Source: Flavobacterium gilvum (lineage in GTDB: Bacteria > Bacteroidota > Bacteroidia > Flavobacteriales > Flavobacteriaceae). Taken from it: 64,000 nt of DNA. A program made the position numbers and the translations under genes. Below, in pieces: positions 26,398-34,925 of this stretch (positions within the stretch are counted from its first letter, which is position 1; each line of letters starts with the position of its first letter). Where the stretch lies: positions 1,116,001 through 1,180,000 of the forward strand of contig NZ_CP017479.1 of the NCBI RefSeq assembly GCF_001761465.1, read 5' to 3'. The notes beneath the pieces were generated by a model. The model was not told the DNA's origin. It was given only the letters and a program-made list of their open reading frames with translations, and searched no databases.

Positions 26398-27318
26398 ATG
26401 AAAAATTACATTTTAACTATTGGAGCAATATTGTTTTTGATTTCTTGCGGGAAAAAGGAAAAACCAATTGATTTAGAAAAAAAGCAAGATACAATCGTTG
26501 CCAATTTAAAAGAACCCAGAGTCAAAGAGGTTGAAACTACAATTTATGACTATAAACAAAATCACGAATTTTCAGAAGAATTGGATAAGGTTTTGTTGGC
26601 AAAAGTGGCAGCCAATTTGAAAATTAATTATGAGGATATACAAATTGACGGAACAAGTTCTGTTAGTTATAATGATAAAACAGCCTTCTTTGTAGTAGCT
26701 TATATTAACAAAAATGTAAAACAGTCCTCAGGAGTTGAAGAAGACGAGCTTGGAGATTTTCTCGAAAGAATATACGTGTTTGTTGATAAATATAATGGTA
26801 ATATTATTGATAAAGAAACAGATAATAATTTGGGTATTTATGAACACGAAGGACTAAAAATATATAAGACATATATTTTTAAGAAATTAATTCAACTCAA
26901 TGAGACAACAGGTGCGGTTGCATTATCTACTGAGTCTAGCACAGATAGTCGTGTAACCTTATGGTCTGATCAAAAATTCACATTGATTGCATTAGTTGAT
27001 AATAAGATTAAAAAGATATTATATGAATATCCTATGCGAAAAACTCAAGGAGAATCTAATGGTGGCGGAACTTTTCAAATGGAAACCTTAGAGACAATTA
27101 TTAGTGTTTCTAATAAAAAAGCAAATGGATTTTATGATTTGAATGTGGCTAAAACTTTTTCCTACGAAGATGAAGTTGAGGAAGATAAAGAAAAAGGAAT
27201 CAAAGCTAAGGTTGAACCAGTAAAATTCATGAAAGAGGTTGAAAGAATTAAATACAATGGCAGGATTTATTCCTTTAAAAATGACGATACATACAGATTT
27301 TTAAAAGATTATAATTGA
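26398..27318 (+). CDS. Lipoprotein of unknown function
   Basis: 306 residues with a lipobox (LFLISCGKKEKP, lipidated Cys17). The mature protein is charged and contains a Glu/Lys-rich stretch near residues 258-274 (DEVEEDKEKGIKAKVEPVK). No known domain or catalytic motif is seen. It is monocistronic: it has its own -7 box, and the next gene starts 97 bp later. Confidence 0.75.
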   Translation: MKNYILTIGAILFLISCGKKEKPIDLEKKQDTIVANLKEPRVKEVETTIYDYKQNHEFSEELDKVLLAKVAANLKINYEDIQIDGTSSVSYNDKTAFFVVAYINKNVKQSSGVEEDELGDFLERIYVFVDKYNGNIIDKETDNNLGIYEHEGLKIYKTYIFKKLIQLNETTGAVALSTESSTDSRVTLWSDQKFTLIALVDNKIKKILYEYPMRKTQGESNGGGTFQMETLETIISVSNKKANGFYDLNVAKTFSYEDEVEEDKEKGIKAKVEPVKFMKEVERIKYNGRIYSFKNDDTYRFLKDYN

Positions 27319-27415
27319 AAATCTGTAAAGTCTAATTATTTGTGCCAAAAAACATTTCCATCCTTCATTATTTTCACCGAAATTTGCAATCCAACTTTTT
27401 AAAAGAAAATTCAAA

Positions 27416-27955
27416 ATGGAATTCGGCAAAATAATAGTTTCAGAAACAGCTTTCAACAGTGAAAATCTTCAGGATGTGATTCATTCCAATATATCGGTTA
27501 TAAACCTGATGCGCGAAGAAGGAGTGGATGACGAACTCATTCACGAAGATGCTTTGACGAGTTATTATCTTGATTATTATTACTCTCAATATGTTGCCGG
27601 AAACTTTGCTCAATTTGTGCATCATTCCGGTTGGAATGCTGAGTTGAACGAATTATTGGAAGAAGGTTTGGCATTAATCGGTGCCTACAACCATTTGGAA
27701 TTGTTTCAACAACTATCCAAAAAAGTAAAACTAATGAGCAGCGTAAAACTCAACAAATTCCTTAAAGGCAAATTGGAAGGCGTAAACCCAACGAGAGATT
27801 TGCTCAACAGCGACATTTTCTTCGAAATAGACGAAAACTTAGTTACTTTGAATGCTAATTTCCTAAAATCGCATCCCGATTTTGAAGTGCTTTCTGTAGA
27901 TGAAATGTTTGCCACTCTAGAGGAATTTGTGGGGCACGAGATTAAGAGAGAATAG
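27416..27955 (+). CDS. DMP19/DUF4375-like protein
   Basis: 179 residues, acidic, cytoplasmic. SYYLDYYYSQYVAGNFAQFVHHSGW and EEGLALIGAYNHLELF match the pattern of DUF4375/DMP19-type domains (typically E-V-x-N-G-G-F-x-Q-F ... L-x-x-I-G-A), with GG reduced to AG. The founding member DMP19 acts as a DNA mimic that binds a regulator, but most relatives are uncharacterised and the role here is unknown. A long hairpin repeat follows 17 bases after the stop. Confidence 0.65.
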   Translation: MEFGKIIVSETAFNSENLQDVIHSNISVINLMREEGVDDELIHEDALTSYYLDYYYSQYVAGNFAQFVHHSGWNAELNELLEEGLALIGAYNHLELFQQLSKKVKLMSSVKLNKFLKGKLEGVNPTRDLLNSDIFFEIDENLVTLNANFLKSHPDFEVLSVDEMFATLEEFVGHEIKRE

Positions 27956-27972
27956 TTTGGGATATTAATTTT

Positions 27973-28043
27973 AACCGCAAGGTTCGCAAAGAATTACGCA
28001 AAGTTAGCAAAGCTTTGCGTAATTCTTTGCGAACCTTGCGGTT
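27973..28043. repeat. 31-bp perfect inverted repeat (AACCGCAAGG family)
   Basis: Arms 27973-28003 and 28013-28043 are exact reverse complements, starting AACCGCAAGGTTCGCAAAG, with a 9-base loop. GTTTTTTTT follows, so it can also act as a terminator for the DUF4375-like gene. A shorter relative lies at 46169-46227. Confidence 0.88.
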
Positions 28044-28198
28044 GTTTTTTTTGTAATTAACTGTAATACTGTTGATTAATCATTTTTTTAGATTAACTTA
28101 ACTAAAAAAGAAATACCTTTATGGTTTAAAAATAAAAGCTTTAGTTGTTTTGTTTGCCCCGATTGTTATTTATCGTTTAACTTAAAAATATTGGGGAC

Positions 28199-28654
28199 AT
28201 GCAAATAATTACTTTTTTAACTAGCCGGTTTTTATTCCTTGTTTTGGGATTTCTTGTGATTCCTTTTTCGCTTCTGGCGGATGAAAAAAATCCGAATTCA
28301 TCGTTTGTTTTCAGTTATTCGCTAAAGTTTTTGCAGTCATTTGAACAAGATAAAAACTTAATTAGAGGGAATTGGCAAAGAGATGATACAAACATTGAAT
28401 TGCATATCACGAAACTTTTGAAAAACGGGGGATTGGAATTTAATTATTCGAATTCAAAATTGATTTTTGTAGAAAAAGCAGGTTGGACTGATTCTTCGGA
28501 TGTTTTGAGAATCTTTTTCATCTATAGACAAGACGATAAACCGGGTTATAGTTTGTCATTAAATTATGACGCCGAAAAAGATTTGCTAATTGGTGTTTAT
28601 GTTGACGGTTTGGAGAACAAATCATACAATGTTACCTTTAGAAGAATCAAATGA
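28199..28654 (+). CDS. Small secreted protein of unknown function
   Basis: 151 residues with an N-terminal signal peptide (ITFLTSRFLFLVLGFLVIPFSLLADEK). The mature part begins SSFVFSYSLKFLQSFEQ and contains LIRGNWQRDDTNIELHITKLLKNGGLEF, resembling a lipocalin-like barrel opening, although this is only an impression. No other motif. It ends 28 bases before a bidirectional terminator shared with the convergent barrel-protein gene. Confidence 0.65.
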   Translation: MQIITFLTSRFLFLVLGFLVIPFSLLADEKNPNSSFVFSYSLKFLQSFEQDKNLIRGNWQRDDTNIELHITKLLKNGGLEFNYSNSKLIFVEKAGWTDSSDVLRIFFIYRQDDKPGYSLSLNYDAEKDLLIGVYVDGLENKSYNVTFRRIK

Positions 28655-28683
28655 TTTTTTTGGAAATCGAATATTCCTCAATG

Positions 28684-28715
28684 AAAAAACCACCTGATTT
28701 CTCAGATGGTTTTTG
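28684..28715. terminator. Bidirectional terminator
   Basis: AAAAACCACCTGA / TCAGATGGTTTTT hairpin with one mismatch and A/T runs on both sides, between convergent genes. Confidence 0.75.
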
Positions 28716-28738
28716 AAAATTTATATTTTGAAGCAGTA

Positions 28739-29257
28739 TTAAAGTCTGAAAGTTAATCCAAATTTACCGCCGCTGTTTACTGTGTTTCCGCCAAATTCCA
28801 AATTGATTCCAAATGACTTGGTAAAGAAATAACGACCACCAATTTGAAGTCCAAGCCCCAATGAATCGTGGTCAGGATGTGGGTAATTGCCATAGTCAGA
28901 GTAATTCCAGATATAGTATGTTAAACTCAATCCGCCATAGAAATCAAAGTTGCTCGGCATGTGTAATATACTGTTGAAATGGTAATTAATATTACCTCCA
29001 ATTCCTATTGCAGAAGAATCATAATGATAATCATTGCCATTATAGTGGTATGGATCATCATCTGTTTGAAAAGAAAATTGTCCACCAAGAGTCCAATCTT
29101 TGGCAATTCCATAATCCAGACCTACATAAACTGGAACTCCCCATCCTGAAAATCCTACACCTGCGTTCAATTGTGTGTTGCCTTCGCCAAGTGGAGCTTG
29201 TGCAAAAGCACCGGTTGAAAGTATGCCAAAGGCGATCATTAGAATAAACTTTTTCAT
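28739..29257 (-). CDS. Small outer-membrane beta-barrel protein
   Basis: 172 residues with a signal peptide (MKKFILMIAFGILSTGAFAQ). Strands alternate throughout, for example LNAGVGFSGWGVPVYVGLDYG, WTLGGQFSFQTDD, FDFYGGLSLTYYIWNY and LGLQIGGRYFFTKSFGINLEF. It ends KFGLTFRL, a typical C-terminal strand finishing on an aromatic/hydrophobic pair. This suits an 8-stranded OmpW/OmpX-like barrel. Function unknown, perhaps stress-related as in OmpX/OmpW. A His/Tyr/Asp-rich loop around residues 68-80 (DDDPYHYNGNDYHYD) might bind metal. Confidence 0.82.
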   Translation of the reverse strand: MKKFILMIAFGILSTGAFAQAPLGEGNTQLNAGVGFSGWGVPVYVGLDYGIAKDWTLGGQFSFQTDDDPYHYNGNDYHYDSSAIGIGGNINYHFNSILHMPSNFDFYGGLSLTYYIWNYSDYGNYPHPDHDSLGLGLQIGGRYFFTKSFGINLEFGGNTVNSGGKFGLTFRL

Positions 29258-29529
29258 AAATTTTTAATTTTAGGTTACAACGTTAAACGTAGAAATATCG
29301 TTTTATTGTAATTTTTTTTCAAATTTTTTGGATAAAAAAGGGTTTTCATAGTGTAATTTACCAATGGATTTTACTCTAATTTTTTTTATTAATTGAAAAA
29401 AAAAACTTGTCTCTGAGTGTTTTAAAGTGCAATCAGACTGATCTAAAATTATTAGTTTTTGGTACAAAAAAAAATGACTTTATGGTTTAACTTTTTTTGG
29501 GGTAATTTCAAAGACAGTTATAGATGCAG

Positions 29530-30351
29530 TTAATTGCGAGGTATGGTTGTATAGGTGTCGCCAGATTCTGGAATATCATAAGCAAACTTACTTGTTGTAT
29601 GGCTTTTGATGGTTACATTGGGAATGTTTGTAGTACTTTTTATATTGTCGCCATTATTTCGTGTTATGCATTCAAATCGGATGTTCTTTCCCGCAACACA
29701 ATCGTCATCATTCCAAATCCAATAAAAATCATTAACATTGGTAACAACAAATTCTGCTTGGGCAACTTCATCGATATAAGGTGTTATTGTAATTTCAAAA
29801 TTTTTTGCACTACCTCTGAAATAAGCAATAAATCTACCGTTATTGGTATTCATCGGAATGTTTAATTTGATTGGAGTATCGGTGTCAATTAATGTTTCGT
29901 CTTTGAAACCGGAGTAAGTAGCATAGGGCGGATTTTCAACTTGAGCATCAATCGTATCCCAAACTTCAGAATTTACAGTATTTCGCGGTGTACTTGAAAA
30001 ACCTGGAGCGACTGGTGGCGTTACGGATGTGGCATTGGCTGTGAAAGTATTTATTCCTTCCTGAACTAAATCTATTCTGTAGGTTGATACATCATCAGGA
30101 TTATTCGAAATGACGAAAACAGTATTTGCTTCATATCCAGTTGTGATTTGTCGGGCAGTTACTGTAATGTCTTTTATGTCACCAAAAAGTAGTGGGTCAT
30201 TTACCCCTTTGGTCAAAAGAAATGAGCTATTTGTAGTTATTTCTACCGAGGTTGTTTTTAATGTTGATGATTCTTCAAATTCATCATTGGTACAGAATTG
30301 AAACAGTTGCATAATTGCTAGAAACAAAAAAATGTTTGCAAATTGTTTCAT
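29530..30351 (-). CDS. Tandem lipoprotein cassette, B-type member, copy 1
   Basis: 273 residues from the ATG at 30351, where MKQFANIFLFLAIMQLFQFC gives a lipoprotein signal. An upstream in-frame ATG at 30444 would place 31 non-signal residues in front and overlap the A-type stop. The mature protein is beta-rich: TTSVEITTNSSFL, DITVTARQITTGYEANTVF, DLVQEGINTFTANATSV, NNGRFIAYFRGSAKNFEITI, and IWNDDDCVAGKNIRFECITR with two cysteines. It has a closely similar copy at 31628-32446 and a distant likeness to the A-type proteins. Function unknown. It lies 79 bp after the A-type gene. Confidence 0.78.
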   Translation of the reverse strand: MKQFANIFLFLAIMQLFQFCTNDEFEESSTLKTTSVEITTNSSFLLTKGVNDPLLFGDIKDITVTARQITTGYEANTVFVISNNPDDVSTYRIDLVQEGINTFTANATSVTPPVAPGFSSTPRNTVNSEVWDTIDAQVENPPYATYSGFKDETLIDTDTPIKLNIPMNTNNGRFIAYFRGSAKNFEITITPYIDEVAQAEFVVTNVNDFYWIWNDDDCVAGKNIRFECITRNNGDNIKSTTNIPNVTIKSHTTSKFAYDIPESGDTYTTIPRN

Positions 30352-30374
30352 AGAATTTCTCGTTATTGTAATAG

Positions 30375-30394
30375 ACCCACAACTGAATGTGAGT
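30375..30394 (-). promoter_or_regulatory. Conserved spacer hairpin upstream of B-type gene, copy 1
   Basis: In the A-B spacer the minus strand reads ACTCACA, six bases, TGTGGGT (one G-T pair). The homologous spacer at 32470-32489 has ACCCACA/TGTGGGT, perfectly paired, in the same position before the start codon. Confidence 0.4.
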
Positions 30395-30430
30395 TTCGAG
30401 TATTGAACTCTCGTCAGTATTACTTTTATA

Positions 30431-31324
30431 TTATTCACCTTCAACTATCCAGTCAGGGAAATTAAACATGGCTTCGTTTTCGCTTGTTGTTATTCCGTCT
30501 ACGGTAATAGCTATAGTTGTGTTTATTGTAGTTGATGCTTTGACGGTTATTCTCTGAGTGGTTGTCATTTCTGGAGTTGTATTATCTGCTGCATAAACGG
30601 TAATGTCTAAAACAAGGTAATTCCCAACAACGGCTAATTCGTTGGACCAACTACCAACAAAGGATTTTGCACCAGTAATGTCATACGTTTGTGGATTTGT
30701 ATTGATTGGAGTATTGTCAGCGTTAAATGTCTGTGCTTTTACAGTGACTTTACGGTTAGTGGCTGTTATAGTTGGGCCTGTATAGACATACGCATTTAGT
30801 TTTCCATTCGATGTTCCCATATTGAATGATATTGCCTTTGGCTTGGTAAAAATTATATCTGCGCTAGTGGTCGCAGTATATTTTGCATAAGGTGTTGCCG
30901 ATTTATTGGCATTGAAGATATTCTTTGCAGTAACATCATCATTTATAGTCTCGCTTACTATTTTTTGGCCATTTGTAAATGCAGTTGCTGTAAATGAATT
31001 GATCCCAGAAGCAATGTCTTCAATAAAGAATTTTTTGTCAGCTCCAGCTGTGCCATTTGCAACTAAATCAAATACTGTGGTACTAATTGGAAATGCGGGT
31101 GTAGTTGTGTTTGTTGCAACTACCGTTATTTGATCAATTGCTACAGGAATTAATCCTCTTTCGACATTTTTTCTTGTCGTGCTGTTTGGCTGCAAGAAGG
31201 AATTGCCAAAACTGACTTCTACTTTTGTTGTTTTTGCAACTGGTGTTTCCTCTAATGAACTCTCGTCACTTGAACAGGATGCAATGCTAAGAATTGTGAA
31301 AGCTGCAGCAATAATTTTTTTCAT
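30431..31324 (-). CDS. Tandem lipoprotein cassette, A-type member, copy 1
   Basis: 297 residues, lipobox LSIASCSSDES (lipidated Cys17). The mature protein is beta-rich: TTKVEVSFGNSFLQP, PVAIDQITVVATNTTTP, FIEDIASGINSFTATAF, FNMGTSNGKLNAYVYTGP, TINTTIAITVDGITTSE, ending NFPDWIVEGE. It has a strongly similar copy at 32526-33422. Short stretches (TTxVE, DQITV, INSFTA, PYAxY, NGxxxAYxxG) are also shared with the B-type proteins, so all four may derive from one ancestor. Likely surface or periplasmic, function unknown. Confidence 0.8.
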   Translation of the reverse strand: MKKIIAAAFTILSIASCSSDESSLEETPVAKTTKVEVSFGNSFLQPNSTTRKNVERGLIPVAIDQITVVATNTTTPAFPISTTVFDLVANGTAGADKKFFIEDIASGINSFTATAFTNGQKIVSETINDDVTAKNIFNANKSATPYAKYTATTSADIIFTKPKAISFNMGTSNGKLNAYVYTGPTITATNRKVTVKAQTFNADNTPINTNPQTYDITGAKSFVGSWSNELAVVGNYLVLDITVYAADNTTPEMTTTQRITVKASTTINTTIAITVDGITTSENEAMFNFPDWIVEGE

Positions 31325-31627
31325 AATTTGTGTTTTTTAGAAGACTTCTAATGAAAGTTAGAAACCAAGGTTTTTTTTGAACAAAACCCCATTTCAATTT
31401 TCGTGCCAAAACACTGATGAAAAAAATAAAATTTAAAAAGGAAAACATTTGTAATTTGCACTATTTCAAACAAATACAAGCTGTCGAGTTTGGGTATTAT
31501 TAAAGAGAGTCACTTTTGAACAAAAAAAATGACGCACTTATAATAATTAATGATTGTTTGGATTGCTAAAAATTAGACATAGTAACCGGAATGCAAGAAA
31601 CAAGGAAAAACAAAAGTTATGAGTTTT
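31325..31627. other. Spacer between the two tandem lipoprotein cassettes
   Basis: AT-rich, no ORF with signal peptide. It must contain the promoter of the first cassette copy and the end of the second cassette's transcript, but I see neither a convincing TAnnTTTG box nor a hairpin terminator. Confidence 0.4.
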
Positions 31628-32446
31628 TTAAATTCGTGGTATGCTTGTAAAAGTATCACCCGTTTCATCGATATCATAAGCAAATTTGCTTGTTGTATGA
31701 CTTTTGATAGTTACATTGGGAATATCAACAACACTCTTGATATTGCCTCCGTTGTTTCGTTCTATACAGTGAAATCGTACTGTTTTTCCAGCAACGCAAT
31801 CAGAATCATTCCATATCCAATAGAAATCATTCACGCTGGTAATTACAAATTCTGCTTGAGGGACTTCATCAATATATGGGGTCACGGTTGTTTCAAAAGG
31901 TCTTGGACTTCCTCTAAAATAAGCTATGAAACGACCGTTATTGGTATTCATGTCAATACTCAATGTGGTGGGAATATTGTGATTAATAACAGTTTCTCCC
32001 TTAAAACCGGAGTAAGTTGCATAAGGAGGATTTGCAACTTTGGCATCAATTGTATTCCAAATCTTCGAATTTGAATCATTTCTTGGTACACTTGAATAAC
32101 CTGGAACAACCGGTTGTGTTACCGATGTGGCATTGGCTGTAAATGTATTTATTCCTTCCTGTACGAGGTCAATTCTATAGGTAGAAAAGTCATTTGGATT
32201 ATTTGAAATAGTGAATACGGTATTTGCCTTATATCCAGTTGTGATTTGCGTTGCCGTTACGGTAATGTCTTTTATATTGCCATAAAGAAAAGGATCATTT
32301 ACATTCTTGGCGGTAAGATAGGAGCTATGCGTTGTTATTACAACAGAAGTTGTTTTTAGTGTTTCTTCCTGCATCTCGTCATTGGTGCAAGATTGAAACG
32401 CCAACATCGATGCCAGAAACAAAAAAAAGGTTGCAATTTGTTTCAT
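31628..32446 (-). CDS. Tandem lipoprotein cassette, B-type member, copy 2
   Basis: 272 residues from the ATG at 32446 (MKQIATFFLFLASMLAFQSC, lipidated Cys20). Nearly collinear with the 29530-30351 protein: DITVTATQITTGYKANTVF, DLVQEGINTFTANATSV, NNGRFIAYFRGSPRPFETTV, IWNDSDCVAGKTVRFHCIER with the same two cysteines, and KSHTTSKFAYDI near the end. As in copy 1, an upstream in-frame ATG (32539) overlaps the A-type stop. Both copies keep that spacer coding frame, which probably reflects DNA similarity and not translation. Function unknown. Confidence 0.78.
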   Translation of the reverse strand: MKQIATFFLFLASMLAFQSCTNDEMQEETLKTTSVVITTHSSYLTAKNVNDPFLYGNIKDITVTATQITTGYKANTVFTISNNPNDFSTYRIDLVQEGINTFTANATSVTQPVVPGYSSVPRNDSNSKIWNTIDAKVANPPYATYSGFKGETVINHNIPTTLSIDMNTNNGRFIAYFRGSPRPFETTVTPYIDEVPQAEFVITSVNDFYWIWNDSDCVAGKTVRFHCIERNNGGNIKSVVDIPNVTIKSHTTSKFAYDIDETGDTFTSIPRI

Positions 32447-32469
32447 AGAATTTTTTGTTATTGTAACAG

Positions 32470-32489
32470 ACCCACAAGTGGATGTGGGT
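32470..32489 (-). promoter_or_regulatory. Conserved spacer hairpin upstream of B-type gene, copy 2
   Basis: ACCCACA / TGTGGGT, a 7-bp stem with a 6-base loop, in the 79-base spacer between A-type stop and B-type start. See 30375-30394 for the first copy. Confidence 0.4.
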
Positions 32490-32525
32490 TTCGAGTATTG
32501 AACTCTCATCAGTATTACTTTTTTA

Positions 32526-33422
32526 TTATTCTCCTTCAACTATCCAGGCAGGGAAAACAAATGTGGCTTCGTCTTCACTTGTTGTTATCCCATCTTTGGT
32601 GATAGCAATAGTAGTGTTTACCGTAGTAGATGCTTTAATGATTATTTTCTGAGTGGTTGTCGTTTCGACAGTTATGCCATCTGGGGCATAAACGCTAATA
32701 TCCAAAAGACGGTAACTCCCCGCAATTGCCAATTCGTCAGACCAGCTACTAACAAAGGAATTGGAACCGGTAATGTCATAAGTTTGTGGAGTTACATTGA
32801 TTGGAGTGCCATCTGCATTAAATTTCTGCGATTTTACGGTAACTTTACGGTTAATTGCAGATAGTGTTGGACCTGTATAAACATAAGTATTTAGTTTTCC
32901 ATTTGATGTCCCCATGTTGAATGTCACAACTTTAGGTGAAGTGAACACAATTTGGGCACTTGTAGTCGCAGTATATTTAGCATAGGGAATTGTGGCTTTA
33001 TTTGCAGCAAAGATATTCTTTGCTGTAGCATCATCAGTTACTGTTTCGCTTGATACTTTGGGTCCATTTGTGATAGCATTTGCGGTAAATGAATTGGTTC
33101 CAGATGCAATGCCGTCGATAAAATATTTTTGTTCTGCTCCAGCAGTGCCATTTGCAACTAAATCAAATACTGTTGTACTGGGAGGAAAAGATGGTGTCGT
33201 TGTGTTTGTTGCTATGACTGTTATCTGGTCGATTGCAACTGGGATTGTTCCCCTTACAACATTTTTACCAGTGTTATTTACGACTGGCTGTAAAAAAGAA
33301 TTTCCAAAACTAGTTTCTACTTTTGTTGTTCTTAATACATTTTGGGAAGAATCATCATCATTATTACTCGAACAGGATGCAAAACCGAAAGCGATTATTG
33401 ATGCTAAGATAAAACGTTTCAT
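32526..33422 (-). CDS. Tandem lipoprotein cassette, A-type member, copy 2
   Basis: 298 residues, lipobox FGFASCSSNND (lipidated Cys17). It follows the 30431-31324 protein almost end to end: TTKVETSFGNSFLQP, PVAIDQITVIATNTTTP, FIDGIASGTNSFTANAI, FNMGTSNGKLNTYVYTGP, TVNTTIAITKDGITTSEDEA and the final FPAWIVEGE. It is the first gene of the A2-B2-A1-B1 order on the minus strand. I see no clear -7 box upstream. Confidence 0.8.
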   Translation of the reverse strand: MKRFILASIIAFGFASCSSNNDDDSSQNVLRTTKVETSFGNSFLQPVVNNTGKNVVRGTIPVAIDQITVIATNTTTPSFPPSTTVFDLVANGTAGAEQKYFIDGIASGTNSFTANAITNGPKVSSETVTDDATAKNIFAANKATIPYAKYTATTSAQIVFTSPKVVTFNMGTSNGKLNTYVYTGPTLSAINRKVTVKSQKFNADGTPINVTPQTYDITGSNSFVSSWSDELAIAGSYRLLDISVYAPDGITVETTTTQKIIIKASTTVNTTIAITKDGITTSEDEATFVFPAWIVEGE

Positions 33423-33581
33423 GATTTCTTAATTTTTTAGATTAGTTGAACTATAAAATTAACGTTTTTTTTAAAACCATGCGATTCATTATCAATATTT
33501 TACTACATACTTTTTTATTTTTTTTCAAATTAAAAATAATAGAATAAAGGTGTTTTTTACATTTTCAAAAATGAATTGAAT

Positions 33582-34730
33582 TTAGTTTTTCGGAGTTTTA
33601 AAAGTCAGTTTTAGCCATAAAAAACCAAATGTTCCTGATAGAAAAGATGCAACTAGAATAGCGATTTTGGAAAAGGTTATAACATCTTCGCCATCATTTT
33701 TGAAGGCAAGGAGCGTGATGAAAATTGACATTGTGAAACCTATTCCGCCGAGCATTCCTGCACCCAAAATGTTTTTCCATTTTAAATCTTTTGGCAACGT
33801 GCAAATGCCCAAGCTTACCGCAAGTAGGGAAAAAAGCCAAATTCCTAATGGTTTTCCCAACACAAGACCCAAAATAATCCCGATTGAATTTTCATGGCTC
33901 AACCCTTCATGCCAGTCTGTATTTATGGCGATGCAGGTATTGGCGACAGCAAATAAAGGCAGAATAATAAAAGCCACAGGTTTGTGTAAAAAGTGTTGTA
34001 ATCGATAAGATGAGGTTTTTTTTCCACCATCGCCAAACGGAATAACAAAGGCAAGCAATACGCCAGTAATTGTTGCGTGCACACCGGAGTTTAGCATAAA
34101 ATACCACATAAAAGCACCACCAATTAAGTATGGAGTCAAAAGGTGAACTTTGCGACGATTCAGGATAAACAATAATCCCATAATGGCAAATGCAATAAAG
34201 AGGTTCACAAAAGAAATGGTTTGGGTGTAAAACAATGCAATAACCAAGATCGCCCCCAAATCATCAATTACAGCAAGTGCGGTCAGAAATACTTTTAATG
34301 AGGCTGGAATTCGGTTGCCCAATAAAGACAAAATGCCAATGGCAAATGCAATGTCGGTAGCCATCGGGATTCCGGCTCCGTTTTGTGTTATCGTGCCATA
34401 ATTTAGTGCCAAATAAATACCGGCTGGGATTATCATACCTCCTAATGCCCCAAAAATAGGCAGAGCTGCGTTTTTGATACTAGCCAATTCACCGTGATAG
34501 ATTTCGCGCTCCAGTTCCAATCCGATTAGTAAAAAAAAGATCGTCATTAATCCATCATTAATCCAATGTGTAATGGAATGATGACCAATTTCGGTTTCCC
34601 AAAAAGAGATATATTCTGTTTGGAAAAATGAATTAGCCAGCAATAAAGATATAACTGTTGCAAAAAGGAGAAGTAGACCACCCGCTTTTTCGCTCTGAAA
34701 AAAGGCTGTAAATGTTTGGGTTAGTTTCAT
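33582..34730 (-). CDS. nhaA: Na+/H+ antiporter NhaA
   Basis: 382 residues with about twelve transmembrane helices. Signature regions are SEKAGGLLLLFATVISLLLANS, WINDGLMTIFFLLIGLELERE, PMATDIAFAIGILSLLG (with the ion-binding Asp after PxAT) and ALAVIDDLGAILVIALFY, the double Asp being the transport site. GAGMLGGIGFTMSIFI closes the family pattern. It exchanges cytoplasmic Na+ for periplasmic H+, giving salt and alkaline pH tolerance. It is a single gene with a promoter-like region holding a long inverted repeat upstream. Confidence 0.95.
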   Translation of the reverse strand: MKLTQTFTAFFQSEKAGGLLLLFATVISLLLANSFFQTEYISFWETEIGHHSITHWINDGLMTIFFLLIGLELEREIYHGELASIKNAALPIFGALGGMIIPAGIYLALNYGTITQNGAGIPMATDIAFAIGILSLLGNRIPASLKVFLTALAVIDDLGAILVIALFYTQTISFVNLFIAFAIMGLLFILNRRKVHLLTPYLIGGAFMWYFMLNSGVHATITGVLLAFVIPFGDGGKKTSSYRLQHFLHKPVAFIILPLFAVANTCIAINTDWHEGLSHENSIGIILGLVLGKPLGIWLFSLLAVSLGICTLPKDLKWKNILGAGMLGGIGFTMSIFITLLAFKNDGEDVITFSKIAILVASFLSGTFGFLWLKLTFKTPKN

Positions 34731-34741
34731 TTTTTTAATTT

Positions 34742-34847
34742 GCTAATGAGTCAATGTGCCAATTTGATAATTTATCAATTGGCTAAGTTACTAATTTGCC
34801 TATTAATTCATTTATTAATTTACTCATTGGCACATTGACTCATTAGC
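34742..34847. repeat. Inverted repeat with 22-bp arms between divergent genes
   Basis: GCTAATGAGTCAATGTGCCA plus two bases (34742-34763) and its exact reverse complement (34826-34847). The interior contains further small palindromes (TTGATAATTTATCAA). It lies in the divergent promoter region of nhaA and the dehydrogenase gene. Confidence 0.85.
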
Positions 34848-34888
34848 TAATTTATATAGGTTTCAATCCGTAAACCGTATTTTTTAAT

Positions 34889-34896
34889 TAATTTTG
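34889..34896 (+). promoter_or_regulatory. -7 box of the dehydrogenase gene
   Basis: TAATTTTG fits TAnnTTTG, 29 bases before the start at 34926. No -33 element seen. Confidence 0.4.
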
Positions 34897-34925
34897 AAAT
34901 ACTAAAAAAATTAGGAATTCTATTT

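Noticed and set aside
30352..30444. Upstream start of the B-type lipoprotein adding 31 residues
   Set aside because: The extension would bury the lipoprotein signal. Conservation in both copies is explained by recent duplication of the spacer DNA.
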